This document shows positions 6,823 through 16,287 of a stretch of DNA of 64,000 nucleotides, piece after piece. The position numbers and the translations under genes were made by a program. The stretch is from contig NZ_BMIA01000001.1 in assembly GCF_014641595.1 (NCBI RefSeq), positions 2,294,426 to 2,358,425 of the forward strand. The letters are read 5' to 3'. A model generated the notes under the pieces. It did no database searches, had not been told where the DNA came from, and saw only the letters and a list, made by a program, of their open reading frames with translations. Position 1 is the stretch's first letter; each line of letters starts with the position of its first letter. This DNA is from Dyadobacter endophyticus. Lineage in GTDB: Bacteria > Bacteroidota > Bacteroidia > Cytophagales > Spirosomataceae.

Positions 6823-8511
6823 TTAATAGCCCGGGTTCTGTTCGAGCTTGTTATTCGAAGCCTGGATCTCGGTACGCGGGATCGGGAGCCAGTATTGCTT
6901 GTCGGCGAACTTGCGGCCGGTAAGCGCTTCCTTACGGGCATAGGTAAACGCGCTGCCGCTCTTGCCAATCTCGACGCCATAAGCAGGCACGTTTTCGGTC
7001 GTGCTTGCGATTTTCCAGCGGCGCACATCGTAGAAACGGTGCTCTTCGAATGCCAGCTCGATGCGGCGCTCGTTGCGGATACGCTCGCGCATTTGCGCCT
7101 GTGTGAGGCCCGCGGGCAATGCAGGCATGCCCACACCCGTACGTTGGCGGATCGCATTCACAGCCGCGTACACGGTTGCATCCGGGCCCGAGGCTTCGTT
7201 TTGCGCCTCGGCGTAGTTCAGCAGGATCTCAGCATACCGGAAGTAAATCCAGGTCTGCGTTCCGGCCACGTCCCAGGGGTTGTCGATCGGCAGGTTGTCG
7301 TTCATGAATTTCTTCAGATAATAGCCTGTCTTGGACGTATTCCAGTTCGAAGGTCCGTCCTTGCTATCCTTTCCTCCCGGTGTGAAGGTCTCCACGGTGC
7401 TGCCGCGATATGAGGCGCCATTGTAAAGAATAGTGGCGTAAAAACGTGGGTCGCGGTTTTTGTACGGGTTTTTCGGGTCATAGCTCGTGTTGGCATCGGT
7501 AATGCGCGTACCGTCCAGCATTTCGTAGTCGTCCACCAGGTTCTGCACCGGCACGTTACCGCCCCATGCATTGTAGCCATTCGGGCCGTTCGAAATTTCG
7601 AGGCACACGTGGCGCGCGCCTACCGCGTACAAACGGCCGAAAATGATCTCCTGGTTATCGGTAGTCGTGAAAAGATTACCATATCCGCCGGTGTAGAGCG
7701 AGTATTTGTTCAAATCCATCACCGCTTTGGCCGCTGCCGCTGCCTGCTGCCATGTTCCTGCATTGTAAAGCGGACTTGCAGCATAAAGTGCCAGACGCGA
7801 TTTCAATGCCAATGCAGCGCCTTTCGTAGCACGGCCGAGCTTCCAGGTACTGTTGTCGTTCGATGCGGGCAGTAACGCGACTGCTTCGTCAAGCTGCGCG
7901 ATCGCATAGTCCAGACCCGCTTTAATCTCCGATCGCTGGAACAGCTCCGGGCTCGTCAGGTCATCGCTTACTTGGTACACTTTATCCCCCAGCAGCACCA
8001 CTTTACCATAATTACGCAGCAAATCGTGGTAGCGGAATGCACGGATGAACTGCAATTCGCCTTTCAAACGGCTGCGGCGGGCAGCGCTCATCGGCACCGC
8101 GTCGATATTTGTCAGCGCGTAGTTAATCTCGCGGATACTACGGTAGCTACGGCCCCAGAATGTCCCTGCGATACCGGTGTTTTCCGGTGCGATCTGCCCG
8201 CGCTGGATCAGCCAGGTGTTATCATCATTGTTATAAATTGATTCGTCGGTAACGGAAGACCACAGCGCATATTCAAATCCGCGGCCAAAGCCGGGCAAGG
8301 TGCCTTCCGCTTCCTTGTCGGCCAGGCGGACGCCCATGTAGCGGTTCGTAACATATGCTTCGAAAAGTACGGAGTCGGAGAGAATGGAGGCATCGGACAC
8401 ACGGTCGGTGGGAACGACATCCAGGAAATTCTGGTCGCACGCAGACAGCGAAAGCATCATCGCTGCGGCCAGGGCTGGTAATGTGAAGCTCTTTATTTTC
8501 ATGTTAATCAT
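6823..8511 (-). CDS. SusD/RagB family glycan-binding lipoprotein
   Basis: 562 residues. The lipoprotein signal ends at LSLSAC, so the protein is probably anchored on the cell surface. SusD N-terminal features (FLDVVPTDRVSD) and the C-terminal module with IRNERRIELAFEEHRFYDVRRW (about 485-505) are clear, as is the LNYAEAQNEA TPR-like helix. SusD proteins bind the glycan and act as a lid on the SusC channel. It starts 8 bases after the SusC stop and is certainly co-transcribed. An ATG three codons inside (8502) would give a more usual MKIKS start; both are possible. Confidence 0.95.
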   Translation of the reverse strand: MINMKIKSFTLPALAAAMMLSLSACDQNFLDVVPTDRVSDASILSDSVLFEAYVTNRYMGVRLADKEAEGTLPGFGRGFEYALWSSVTDESIYNNDDNTWLIQRGQIAPENTGIAGTFWGRSYRSIREINYALTNIDAVPMSAARRSRLKGELQFIRAFRYHDLLRNYGKVVLLGDKVYQVSDDLTSPELFQRSEIKAGLDYAIAQLDEAVALLPASNDNSTWKLGRATKGAALALKSRLALYAASPLYNAGTWQQAAAAAKAVMDLNKYSLYTGGYGNLFTTTDNQEIIFGRLYAVGARHVCLEISNGPNGYNAWGGNVPVQNLVDDYEMLDGTRITDANTSYDPKNPYKNRDPRFYATILYNGASYRGSTVETFTPGGKDSKDGPSNWNTSKTGYYLKKFMNDNLPIDNPWDVAGTQTWIYFRYAEILLNYAEAQNEASGPDATVYAAVNAIRQRTGVGMPALPAGLTQAQMRERIRNERRIELAFEEHRFYDVRRWKIASTTENVPAYGVEIGKSGSAFTYARKEALTGRKFADKQYWLPIPRTEIQASNNKLEQNPGY

Positions 8512-8519
8512 GATTTCAA

Positions 8520-11500
8520 TTAAAATTTGATATTGAGGCCCAGGTTCAGAATACGTTGCTGCGGATAGAACTGGCCGCTGTTGCTGTTGCCTTCCGGATC
8601 GTAATCTTTCACACCCGTGATCGTGAATAGGTTAAATGCACTCGCATACACTCGCAGTGACGCGATTTTAAGCCTCGACAATGCGTCTTTCGGCAGTGTA
8701 TAACCCAATTCCAGGTTTTTCAAACGAACGAACGACGAGTTGTTCAACCAGAAATTATTGGCATACAAACCACCGTTGATCGACGAAGAAGCACGGGTGT
8801 CGACACGCGGGAACGAGCCGTCAGGATTTGAAGGGCTCCAACGGTTGTCGGCCCAGCTGCTGTAAAAGTTTCCTACCTGGCCCGATTCGGGCAACACATA
8901 CTGGCTTACCATGCCCTGACCGGAGAATACCAATGACAGGTCGAATGCATCGTAACCCGCATTGAACGTCAAACCGTAAGTCAGCAGAGGCACATTGCCG
9001 TATTTGCTGCGTACCTGGTCGTCGGCGGTGATTTTGCCATCCTTATTGTAGTCTTCCAGGATCAAATCGCCCGGCTGCGCGCCTTGTACGTGCGGGTGTG
9101 CATCCAGGTCAGCTTGCGTGCGGAAGATTCCGAGGGTATTATAAAGCAGGTTGGTGTAAAGCGGCCCACCTGTCTGGCGCTGATAATCAAGCGCGCCGGG
9201 AGCTTCGTCGATGAAAATCACCTTGCTTTTGGCATAGGTAATGTTTCCTGAAATGTTGTAGCGGAACTTGCCATTATGGTTATAGCCCAATGTCGCTTCC
9301 ACCCCGGTGTTGTTCACTTTTCCAAGATTTTCGTCCGGCACCAATGGGGTATTGTCATTGGTTTTGTAAGGGTTTACGATACCGGAAGTATTTGGTATAG
9401 AAGCATTTCTCGCCGCCAGGATGTCCGATCTCTTTTGGCTGAAATAGATCACTTCGATATTGAAATTTTTCAGGAACACCGCATTCAGACCGATATCCAG
9501 CTTCTTGGAAGTCTCCCAGGTAATGTTCGGATTGGCTATCTTCGTAAGGTCGATACCCGGAGAAATCACATTGTTGCCCAGCACATACTGGTTCACGAAG
9601 GAGTAGTTATTGTAGAACTGGAATTGGCCCACATTATCATTACCCAACGTACCGTAAGAAGCACGTAATTTCAGGTCGTCGATGAAATTAACGCTGTTTT
9701 TAAACCAATCTTCTTCCGAAATGCGGTAACCTGCCGAAACCGACGGGAAGAAACCATATTGCTTGCCTTTCGGGAAAACCGATGAGCCGTCCACACGCGC
9801 CTGCACTTCTGCCAGGTATTTTTCATTGAAATTGTATGCGAAGCGCCCGATGTAGCTTCGGCGGGTGAAGTTGAAGCTGCTACCCGAGTTGTTCTTGTCG
9901 GTCGCCGCCGCACCACCCTGTGAAAGTTCAGGCGTGGAGGTAGTCGGGAAATTGATCCGCGTTGCACCGAATTTGGCCTCATTACGCTTGTTTTGCTCGT
10001 AAGCCACAAATGCATTCACATTGTGCTTGCCGATCGTTTTGACGTAGCTCAACCGCAAGTTCTGCGTAAGGTTGGTAATATTGAGCTGCGACTGGTCAAT
10101 CGACGCCGCGCCGGCCGACCCGCCGGTAACTACGCCGGAGTAAGCCCCGGTTGTCTTATTGTAATTATAGAGCGTGTAAGGCGTGCTGAACGACTTCGAG
10201 AAGTTGAACGATTTATCCACCGAGTAAAACCCGTCCACCGAAAGGCCGTCCACAAACGGAAGGTTATAGTTCGCACGCAGGATACCATTGAAGACGGACG
10301 TCGGGTTGCTGACAGTACCTCCCATGTTAGTCCCCAGTACAACGGGGTTCTGGTTCTCCACGCCCGTCGAGTAGTAGCCGTTTGGATATTGCGCGATAAC
10401 GGTTGGATAGGCCCGGTAAATCGAACGGAATGTGTTTCCTGCCGACGAAATCGGGAAAGCGCGGTTCTCCTGACGGCCAGAAACGCCCAGACTGACCTTG
10501 AAATCTTTGGTCACATTGGCGTCGATATTCGAGCGGAAATTATATTGCTTGTATTTCGTAGCGCCATTTTTGTACAAACCATCCTGGTAAATCGTCCCCA
10601 GTGACACGTAATACTTCACATTGTCGGTACCGCCGTTGATCGCCAGACTATGCTGATTCTGCAATGCGAAGCTTTTGAGGGTTTCCTTCTGCCAGTCGGT
10701 ATTCGGGTAATTCAAAGGATCGGAACCATTGCGGAACTTCGCGATCTCGTCCGCTGAATAATGCTGGTTCATCCCGCCCGCCGGGTTGTTATAGTAATCG
10801 ATCTCATTCATGATCGTCGCATACGTAGGCGCGTCGGCCAGCTTAGGCAGGCGTGTAGGCGATGAAAAACCCTGGTTGAAGCTGTAAGAAATGACCGGCT
10901 TGCCCGTGGTACCGCGCTTGGTGGTGACAAGAATCACCCCGTTCGCCGCACGGCTACCATAAACAGCCGCCGAAGCGTCTTTCAGGATCGAAATGCTCTC
11001 GATGTCGTTCGGATCGAGGCGGTCGAGTCCCCCAACCTGGCCGGGAATACCATCCACGACGATCAGCACATCGTTATTTCCGGTGGTAGCGAACCCGCGC
11101 ACCGTGTAGCTCGACCCATCATAACCCGGCTCACCGCCACGGTTGTTGGCCACAAAGCCCGAAAAACGGCCCGCGAGCGAGTTGGAAAGGTTGGGTTGCG
11201 GGCTTTTCACAATGTCGGCCCCTTTTACTTCCGAAACCGAGCCAGTTAATGTGGCCTTTTTCTGGGTGCCGTACCCTACCACCACGATCTCTTCCAGCGT
11301 CTTGTCGTTGGGAGCGAGTTTCACATCCAGCTGCGAGCGGTTGCCCAGCGCGATTTCCTGGTTCAGGTAGCCGATGTAGGTGAATACCAACGTCCCGCTG
11401 CCGTCGGGCACGTTGAGCGAATACTTGCCGTCCACGTCTGTCGTAGTGCCGGTAGAAGTGCCTTTCAGGATCACACTAGCACCAGGCAGCCCTTCGCCGG

Positions 11501-11702
11501 TTTCGGAAGTGACCGTTCCTTTCACGTTAAATGGGTTTTGTGCAAACGCCGACAAGGAGGTTAACGCGAGGAACAGCAAAAAACACGCAGTGCGCAAAGT
11601 CGCCGGGAGGGCTTGCCGGGCGGGCCGGCTGACGGTGTACAGGGCCGCCCGGAGGGTTGGTCTAACGGTTGGCCGAACGCCTTCGTAAAGAGTTTTTTTC
11701 AT
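8520..11702 (-). CDS. SusC/RagA family TonB-linked outer membrane transporter
   Basis: 1060 residues. After a long signal region (cleavage near SAFAQ, about residue 55) comes a carboxypeptidase-like beta-sandwich (FNVKGTVTSETGEGLPGASVILKGT). A TonB box-like stretch and the plug domain follow (EEIVVVGYGTQKKATLTGSV; SISILKDASAAVYGSRAANGVILVTTKRG), then the beta-barrel ending in NLGLNIKF. No STN domain is present, in keeping with control by the HTCS regulator at 11959-16212 rather than by sigma/anti-sigma. It imports oligosaccharides together with the SusD protein next to it. Confidence 0.96.
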   Translation of the reverse strand: MKKTLYEGVRPTVRPTLRAALYTVSRPARQALPATLRTACFLLFLALTSLSAFAQNPFNVKGTVTSETGEGLPGASVILKGTSTGTTTDVDGKYSLNVPDGSGTLVFTYIGYLNQEIALGNRSQLDVKLAPNDKTLEEIVVVGYGTQKKATLTGSVSEVKGADIVKSPQPNLSNSLAGRFSGFVANNRGGEPGYDGSSYTVRGFATTGNNDVLIVVDGIPGQVGGLDRLDPNDIESISILKDASAAVYGSRAANGVILVTTKRGTTGKPVISYSFNQGFSSPTRLPKLADAPTYATIMNEIDYYNNPAGGMNQHYSADEIAKFRNGSDPLNYPNTDWQKETLKSFALQNQHSLAINGGTDNVKYYVSLGTIYQDGLYKNGATKYKQYNFRSNIDANVTKDFKVSLGVSGRQENRAFPISSAGNTFRSIYRAYPTVIAQYPNGYYSTGVENQNPVVLGTNMGGTVSNPTSVFNGILRANYNLPFVDGLSVDGFYSVDKSFNFSKSFSTPYTLYNYNKTTGAYSGVVTGGSAGAASIDQSQLNITNLTQNLRLSYVKTIGKHNVNAFVAYEQNKRNEAKFGATRINFPTTSTPELSQGGAAATDKNNSGSSFNFTRRSYIGRFAYNFNEKYLAEVQARVDGSSVFPKGKQYGFFPSVSAGYRISEEDWFKNSVNFIDDLKLRASYGTLGNDNVGQFQFYNNYSFVNQYVLGNNVISPGIDLTKIANPNITWETSKKLDIGLNAVFLKNFNIEVIYFSQKRSDILAARNASIPNTSGIVNPYKTNDNTPLVPDENLGKVNNTGVEATLGYNHNGKFRYNISGNITYAKSKVIFIDEAPGALDYQRQTGGPLYTNLLYNTLGIFRTQADLDAHPHVQGAQPGDLILEDYNKDGKITADDQVRSKYGNVPLLTYGLTFNAGYDAFDLSLVFSGQGMVSQYVLPESGQVGNFYSSWADNRWSPSNPDGSFPRVDTRASSSINGGLYANNFWLNNSSFVRLKNLELGYTLPKDALSRLKIASLRVYASAFNLFTITGVKDYDPEGNSNSGQFYPQQRILNLGLNIKF

Positions 11703-11827
11703 ACAGCTGTAAAGTTGAATAATTGGATGCCGGATCAGCTCATAAGGGGGCGGCTTGACTGGATCCGGCCAATCTTGATTTAATCATAAACCGGGGTACC
11801 GCCCGCCGCTTTTATAAATTGATCAAT

Positions 11828-11835
11828 CAAAAGTA
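11828..11835 (-). promoter_or_regulatory. Possible -7 box for the SusC-SusD-GH30 operon
   Basis: The minus strand reads TACTTTTG here, a match to TAnnTTTG. At the expected -33 spacing only a weak TGTG-like element is present. This would suit a promoter that depends on the HTCS activator. The SusC start is about 125 bases downstream. Confidence 0.4.
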
Positions 11836-11893
11836 GGACTATTTCAACCCGGCCACAGGGGGACATTTTCGCATTAAAAAGGGGGTGAATTCA

Positions 11894-11926
11894 CAAAAAA
11901 TGCCTGATTTTGTTAGAATCAGGCAT
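11894..11926 (-). terminator. Intrinsic terminator after the HTCS gene
   Basis: TGCCTGATT (11901-11909) pairs with AATCAGGCA (11917-11925). On the minus strand the stem is followed by six T residues. It is 34 bases beyond the HTCS stop and separates the regulator from the SusC operon. Confidence 0.85.
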
Positions 11927-11958
11927 GAAAAGCTGGGGAAACTCCAATAAACAACCTA

Positions 11959-14900
11959 CTACACGGATCTTTTGCGGAAAATATCTTTGTCGATCGTCAT
12001 CTGCTCGTGGAAAGGCGTTCTGAATTTTTTCACATATTCGGATGGCTTCATCCCGAACAGTTTCTGGAAATGCTCACGGAAGTAGCGGATGTCGTTGATG
12101 CCAACACTGAATGCCGTCTCGCTGATCGTAATGTCCGTGGTAATGAGCAACTGGGCAGCCTTGCGCAAGCGTATGAAACGGACGAAGCTCGTCGCCGACT
12201 GCCCGGAAATGGATTTGATGCGGTTGTAAAGCGTAGAATGGCTCATCCCGATCTCCGAAGCGAGCACTTTCACATTGAATGCCGGGTCGGTGATATGGTT
12301 TTCTACAATGCGGATACATTCGTTCAGGAACTCCTTATATTCGGCCGAGATCTTGAAATCACTCGTCTGCAAGGTGATTTCGTTGTAAAAATACCTTTGC
12401 AGGTCGTTGCGGTTGCGGAGGATCGATGCCACCCGCGCCACGAGAATATCCTTATCGAACGGCTTGCCGATATAGTCGTCGGCACCACCCTCGATACCTT
12501 TCAAACGGACATCCTGTGAGGTACTGGCCGTGAGCAGGATCACCGGGATATGGCTCAGTGCCATATCGAGTTTCATCTGGCGGCAGAGTTCGATGCCGGA
12601 AGTGCCCCCCATCATCACATCGCTGATCACGATGTCGGGCAAATGCCTGCGTACAAGTTCAAGGCCCTCCTCCCCGCTTCCTGCTTCAAACATTTTGTAC
12701 TTTCCCGAGAAAATGGAGCCCAGGTACTGTCTTATCTCAGGGTCGTCGTCCACCACAAGCATGGTGTGGCTTTCGGTCGAAGGTTCCTTCATGTCCAGCA
12801 GTTCGCTCTGCCAGTCGGGCATAGCGGGCGTTTTTACCGGCATTACCCCTTCCGAAAGCTCTTCCAGCAGCACCGAATCGCGCATTTCGCCTTCGCGCGC
12901 AAAACTGGCAAGCTCGGGATGGTTTTTCCAAAGCGAAATATGGAATGTCGTGCCGCGGTCCAGCTCCGATTCATACCTCAGCTGCCCGAAATGGTTTTCT
13001 GCAAATGTCTTGGCTAAATATAAACCGATCCCAAAGCCACCTTTGGCTGCAAAGCGACGGTCGGCATACTGATGAAAGACCTTGAAAATATCCTCGCCCG
13101 CATCCGCCGGAATGCCCGGCCCGGTATCGCTCACAACGATTTCCACCTGCTCCCCGAGATCGAGCACCTGCACCCTCACAGTCCCATGTTCGGGCGTAAA
13201 TTTTATGGCATTGGAAATCAGGTTAAAGACCGCAATTTCGATTTTTTCCCAATCGCAGGTCACTTCCAATTCGGTTTCGGGAACGGCCAGCTCATAGCGG
13301 ATATGCTTTTGTTCGGCCTGGTGCAGGAAGCATTGGAAAACTTCGGTAACCAGCTGGGGAAGGTTGTGTACGGCCGGTTTGAGCTGGTCGGTCTGCTGGT
13401 CGGCCTTACGGAAGAGGAGGAGTTGGTCCACCAGGCTGAGGAGGCGTTTTGCATTGCGGTAAATGATGTGCATGCTCGTCGTCGCTGACGGCACCGACGG
13501 GACGTCGGCGCTAGCCGCCCCAGCGGACTGCATCATCTCCCGTATCGGGTTGATGATCAATGTAAGCGGCGTCCGGAACTCGTGCGAAACATTCGTAAAA
13601 AACGATAGCTTCTTTTCGTTCAGCTCCATTTGCTGCCTTGTTTCCAAATGTGCCAGCTGCACCTCATACTTCATTTTTTCCTGCCCCAGCTTGTACTGCT
13701 GGTAGTAGTAAAGCACCAGCCCGATGGTGAGCATATAGAGGAAATACGCCCACCAGCTTTGGTACCAGGGCGGCATCACGCGGATCGGCAGCGAGGCATA
13801 GTCTTCAAACCAGACACCGTCCTGATTGGCGACCTTCACCTTAAACTCATAGTTACCCGAAGGTAGGTAGCGGTAGGTCGCCGAACGCTCGTTTTCGACA
13901 TAACTCCAATCCTTGTCGAGCCCTTCGAGCATGTAGGCATAGCGTGTAAGTTCCGGGTAAGCGTAGTTCAATGCCGTGTAATCGATCGCAAATACCGACT
14001 GATCGGGTTTGATCGAAAATCGCCGGGATTTACCCAGGTATTCAAAAAGTGAAATAGCCTCGTTGCCCTCCTTGTCCTTACCAAATATCCTGATCCCGCT
14101 GATCATCACCTTCGGCTGATACCGCGACGCCCGCACCTGCGTAGGGTCGAAGAGGTTCCAGCCCTCGGTCCCCCCGAAGCTCATCAGGCCGCTTTCGGCA
14201 TTATAAAGTGCAGAACCAGGATTGAATTGCCCGCCTTGCAGCCCGTGGCTGGTGTCAAAATTCTCGATCGAGCCCGTTGTCGCATCGATTCTTGAAAGAC
14301 CTTTATTTGTACTCAACCAAACTTTTCCCGCACTTTCCGGCTGGATCGCATTGACCACATTGCTTGCCAAACCGCGCTTCTCGTCAAAAAACCGCACCGT
14401 TTTCGCGCGGGTATCAAACAGCAACAGCCCGTTCCCTTCCGATCCGATCCAAAGCCGGTCCAGACCATCCATACACAGGGAGAAAATGATCCTGTTGGAC
14501 AAATAGGGCTCCTTACCGGCCGCATTGAACCACGACCCGAACCGCATCGTACGGGTATTCAGGTAGTTGAGCCCGCCGCCATAAGTCCCGATCCAGAGAT
14601 TGCCATACTTATCCTCCGCGATCGCACGCACGTCGTTCGCATTAATGGAGCTGTTGGACGGGATAAAATTGCGGAACTTACCGGTCCGTTCATCGAGCAG
14701 GCTAAGGCCTCCCCCATTTGTACCGACCCAGATATTACGTCGCCGGTCCTGATAAATGACACGAACGTCGTTCGCGCCCAGCGAATACGGCTCCGACGGG
14801 TCGTGCGCGTAACGTCTGAAAGTGTCCGTAGCAGGATCGTACCGGACCAGGCCTTTGGAATACGTCCCAAACCATAGCCGGTCCTGCCGGTCGCGGTGCG

Positions 14901-16212
14901 CGGCGATTACGGCTCCGTCCGGCAGCATGCCGGGCGTTGTGGAGGCCGCATAATGCTTTAAAACTTCCCCCGAAGCAGTTGTTTTGTAAATGCCGTCGCC
15001 ATCGGTGCCGATCCACAGATTACCATCCTTGTCGGCGCACATGCCATAGTAACGCAAATAGCTTTCAGCCCGGGAATCGATGGTTTTCTGTTCAAACTTC
15101 CTGAATTTCTCCGGTATCGCGCTGATCAGGTACGCGCCTTCGCCGTAGGTGCCGAGCCACACATTGCGGTCCTTATCAATGTAAAGCGACTGCACCGAGC
15201 GCTGCGTGATGCCCTTATTGTCCTTATCACGTACCTGCTCGAAAAGGAGCGCATCCGGCGATCTGGAACCCAATTGTGATAATGCCAGCCTATAAATCCC
15301 GCCATCCTGCACACCGATCAACAGGTTGTGCTGCTGGTCCTCTATCAGCGACAGATAGATGTCGCTGTGATGGAATGTATTGATATGTAAGTCATAAAAC
15401 CGGTTTTCGCTCCTTTTGAAGAGGATCAGGCCGCGGGAAGAAGCGATCCAGACGTTACGCAAATGGTCCTCGTAAAGCGCATTGATCCGCGCACGGGATA
15501 CCCTGCCGACGTCCAGCCCTGCCTTCACCAGCTTTCCGACGCCATCATGTTTCCAAACCTCGATCCCATTATCGCGCGAGCCGAGCCATAACATTCCCTG
15601 CGAATCTTCGAACACATTAAGAATGGAATTCGTAAAAAGCCCGGGAAGCGTTTGCTGGTTATGAAGTGTAAATCGATGGGATTTGGTGTTGAAAGAGGCG
15701 AAACCCGAGCCATTTAATGCAAGCCAAAGGTGATCACCCGCCCCCTGGCTGATATCGCTCACGTCGTTTCCGACACCGCCTTTGGTTTGATAGGGTTTGT
15801 ACCTGTTGAAACGCTGGCTCGCAGGCACAAACTCCCCGATGCCTTCGCGCGAGGAAACCCAGATCGTACCGTTTTTGTCCCGGAGAATGGATTTGACATA
15901 GTTACCTGGCAAACTGTGCGGATCGTTGCGGTCATATTTGAAATTCCTGAACGCAGTGCCGTCGAACCGGCTGACACCGTCGCCTGTTGCAAACCACATC
16001 AGGCCGTCGTTGTCCTGTGCGATACTATTCACCACGCCAAACGAAAGCCCCTCGCGGATCGAATAGCGCAGCACCCGTCCCGCAGCATTGTCGGCAGCGC
16101 GACCGGCAATGGCGCTACCTGCCAGCGCCACACAGCATAGCACCGGCAGCAAGGCTTTAACCAAATTTGAAAATACGCGTTTCATCACCCGCATAACCCA
16201 CTTTTCTGACAT
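11959..16212 (-). CDS. Hybrid two-component system regulator (HTCS)
   Basis: 1417 residues, normal for an HTCS. Order of parts: signal anchor (about 10-40), two seven-bladed Reg_prop propellers with repeats such as GLMWFATGDGVSRFDG and NVWIASSRGLILF, a Y_Y_Y domain (YMLEGLDKDWSYV, about 760-830), a membrane helix (WWAYFLYMLTIGLVLYYY), HisKA with the phospho-accepting His near 878 (NVSHEFRTPLT), HATPase_c (SDTGPGIPAD, GGFGIGLYLAK), a receiver with Asp near 1198 (DIVISDVMM) and an AraC-type DNA-binding domain (about 1310-1405). The periplasmic propeller senses an oligosaccharide and the same protein activates its PUL, here probably SusC-SusD-GH30 just downstream. A short Ala/Ser-rich insert (SAGAASADVPSVPSA) lies just after the H-box. 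Confidence 0.96.
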   Translation of the reverse strand: MSEKWVMRVMKRVFSNLVKALLPVLCCVALAGSAIAGRAADNAAGRVLRYSIREGLSFGVVNSIAQDNDGLMWFATGDGVSRFDGTAFRNFKYDRNDPHSLPGNYVKSILRDKNGTIWVSSREGIGEFVPASQRFNRYKPYQTKGGVGNDVSDISQGAGDHLWLALNGSGFASFNTKSHRFTLHNQQTLPGLFTNSILNVFEDSQGMLWLGSRDNGIEVWKHDGVGKLVKAGLDVGRVSRARINALYEDHLRNVWIASSRGLILFKRSENRFYDLHINTFHHSDIYLSLIEDQQHNLLIGVQDGGIYRLALSQLGSRSPDALLFEQVRDKDNKGITQRSVQSLYIDKDRNVWLGTYGEGAYLISAIPEKFRKFEQKTIDSRAESYLRYYGMCADKDGNLWIGTDGDGIYKTTASGEVLKHYAASTTPGMLPDGAVIAAHRDRQDRLWFGTYSKGLVRYDPATDTFRRYAHDPSEPYSLGANDVRVIYQDRRRNIWVGTNGGGLSLLDERTGKFRNFIPSNSSINANDVRAIAEDKYGNLWIGTYGGGLNYLNTRTMRFGSWFNAAGKEPYLSNRIIFSLCMDGLDRLWIGSEGNGLLLFDTRAKTVRFFDEKRGLASNVVNAIQPESAGKVWLSTNKGLSRIDATTGSIENFDTSHGLQGGQFNPGSALYNAESGLMSFGGTEGWNLFDPTQVRASRYQPKVMISGIRIFGKDKEGNEAISLFEYLGKSRRFSIKPDQSVFAIDYTALNYAYPELTRYAYMLEGLDKDWSYVENERSATYRYLPSGNYEFKVKVANQDGVWFEDYASLPIRVMPPWYQSWWAYFLYMLTIGLVLYYYQQYKLGQEKMKYEVQLAHLETRQQMELNEKKLSFFTNVSHEFRTPLTLIINPIREMMQSAGAASADVPSVPSATTSMHIIYRNAKRLLSLVDQLLLFRKADQQTDQLKPAVHNLPQLVTEVFQCFLHQAEQKHIRYELAVPETELEVTCDWEKIEIAVFNLISNAIKFTPEHGTVRVQVLDLGEQVEIVVSDTGPGIPADAGEDIFKVFHQYADRRFAAKGGFGIGLYLAKTFAENHFGQLRYESELDRGTTFHISLWKNHPELASFAREGEMRDSVLLEELSEGVMPVKTPAMPDWQSELLDMKEPSTESHTMLVVDDDPEIRQYLGSIFSGKYKMFEAGSGEEGLELVRRHLPDIVISDVMMGGTSGIELCRQMKLDMALSHIPVILLTASTSQDVRLKGIEGGADDYIGKPFDKDILVARVASILRNRNDLQRYFYNEITLQTSDFKISAEYKEFLNECIRIVENHITDPAFNVKVLASEIGMSHSTLYNRIKSISGQSATSFVRFIRLRKAAQLLITTDITISETAFSVGINDIRYFREHFQKLFGMKPSEYVKKFRTPFHEQMTIDKDIFRKRSV

Positions 16213-16236
16213 ATTTCCGAAACGAAACGATCTTGC

Positions 16237-16258
16237 CCGCCCGTTTTTTTACGGGCGG
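16237..16258. other. Stem-loop with a T-only loop upstream of the HTCS
   Basis: CCGCCCGT (16237-16244) pairs with ACGGGCGG (16251-16258) around a loop of six T on the plus strand (A on the minus strand). On the minus strand there is no T-run after the stem, so it is not a classic terminator for the beta-helix gene. It overlaps the predicted start of HTCS transcription. Confidence 0.45.
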
Positions 16259-16263
16259 AACTT

Positions 16264-16271
16264 CAAATATA
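16264..16271 (-). promoter_or_regulatory. Possible -7 box for the HTCS gene
   Basis: The minus strand reads TATATTTG, matching TAnnTTTG, 52 bases before the HTCS start. I do not see a convincing -33 TTTG at the right distance. Confidence 0.4.
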
Positions 16272-16287
16272 ACAGAATCGGCGCCGA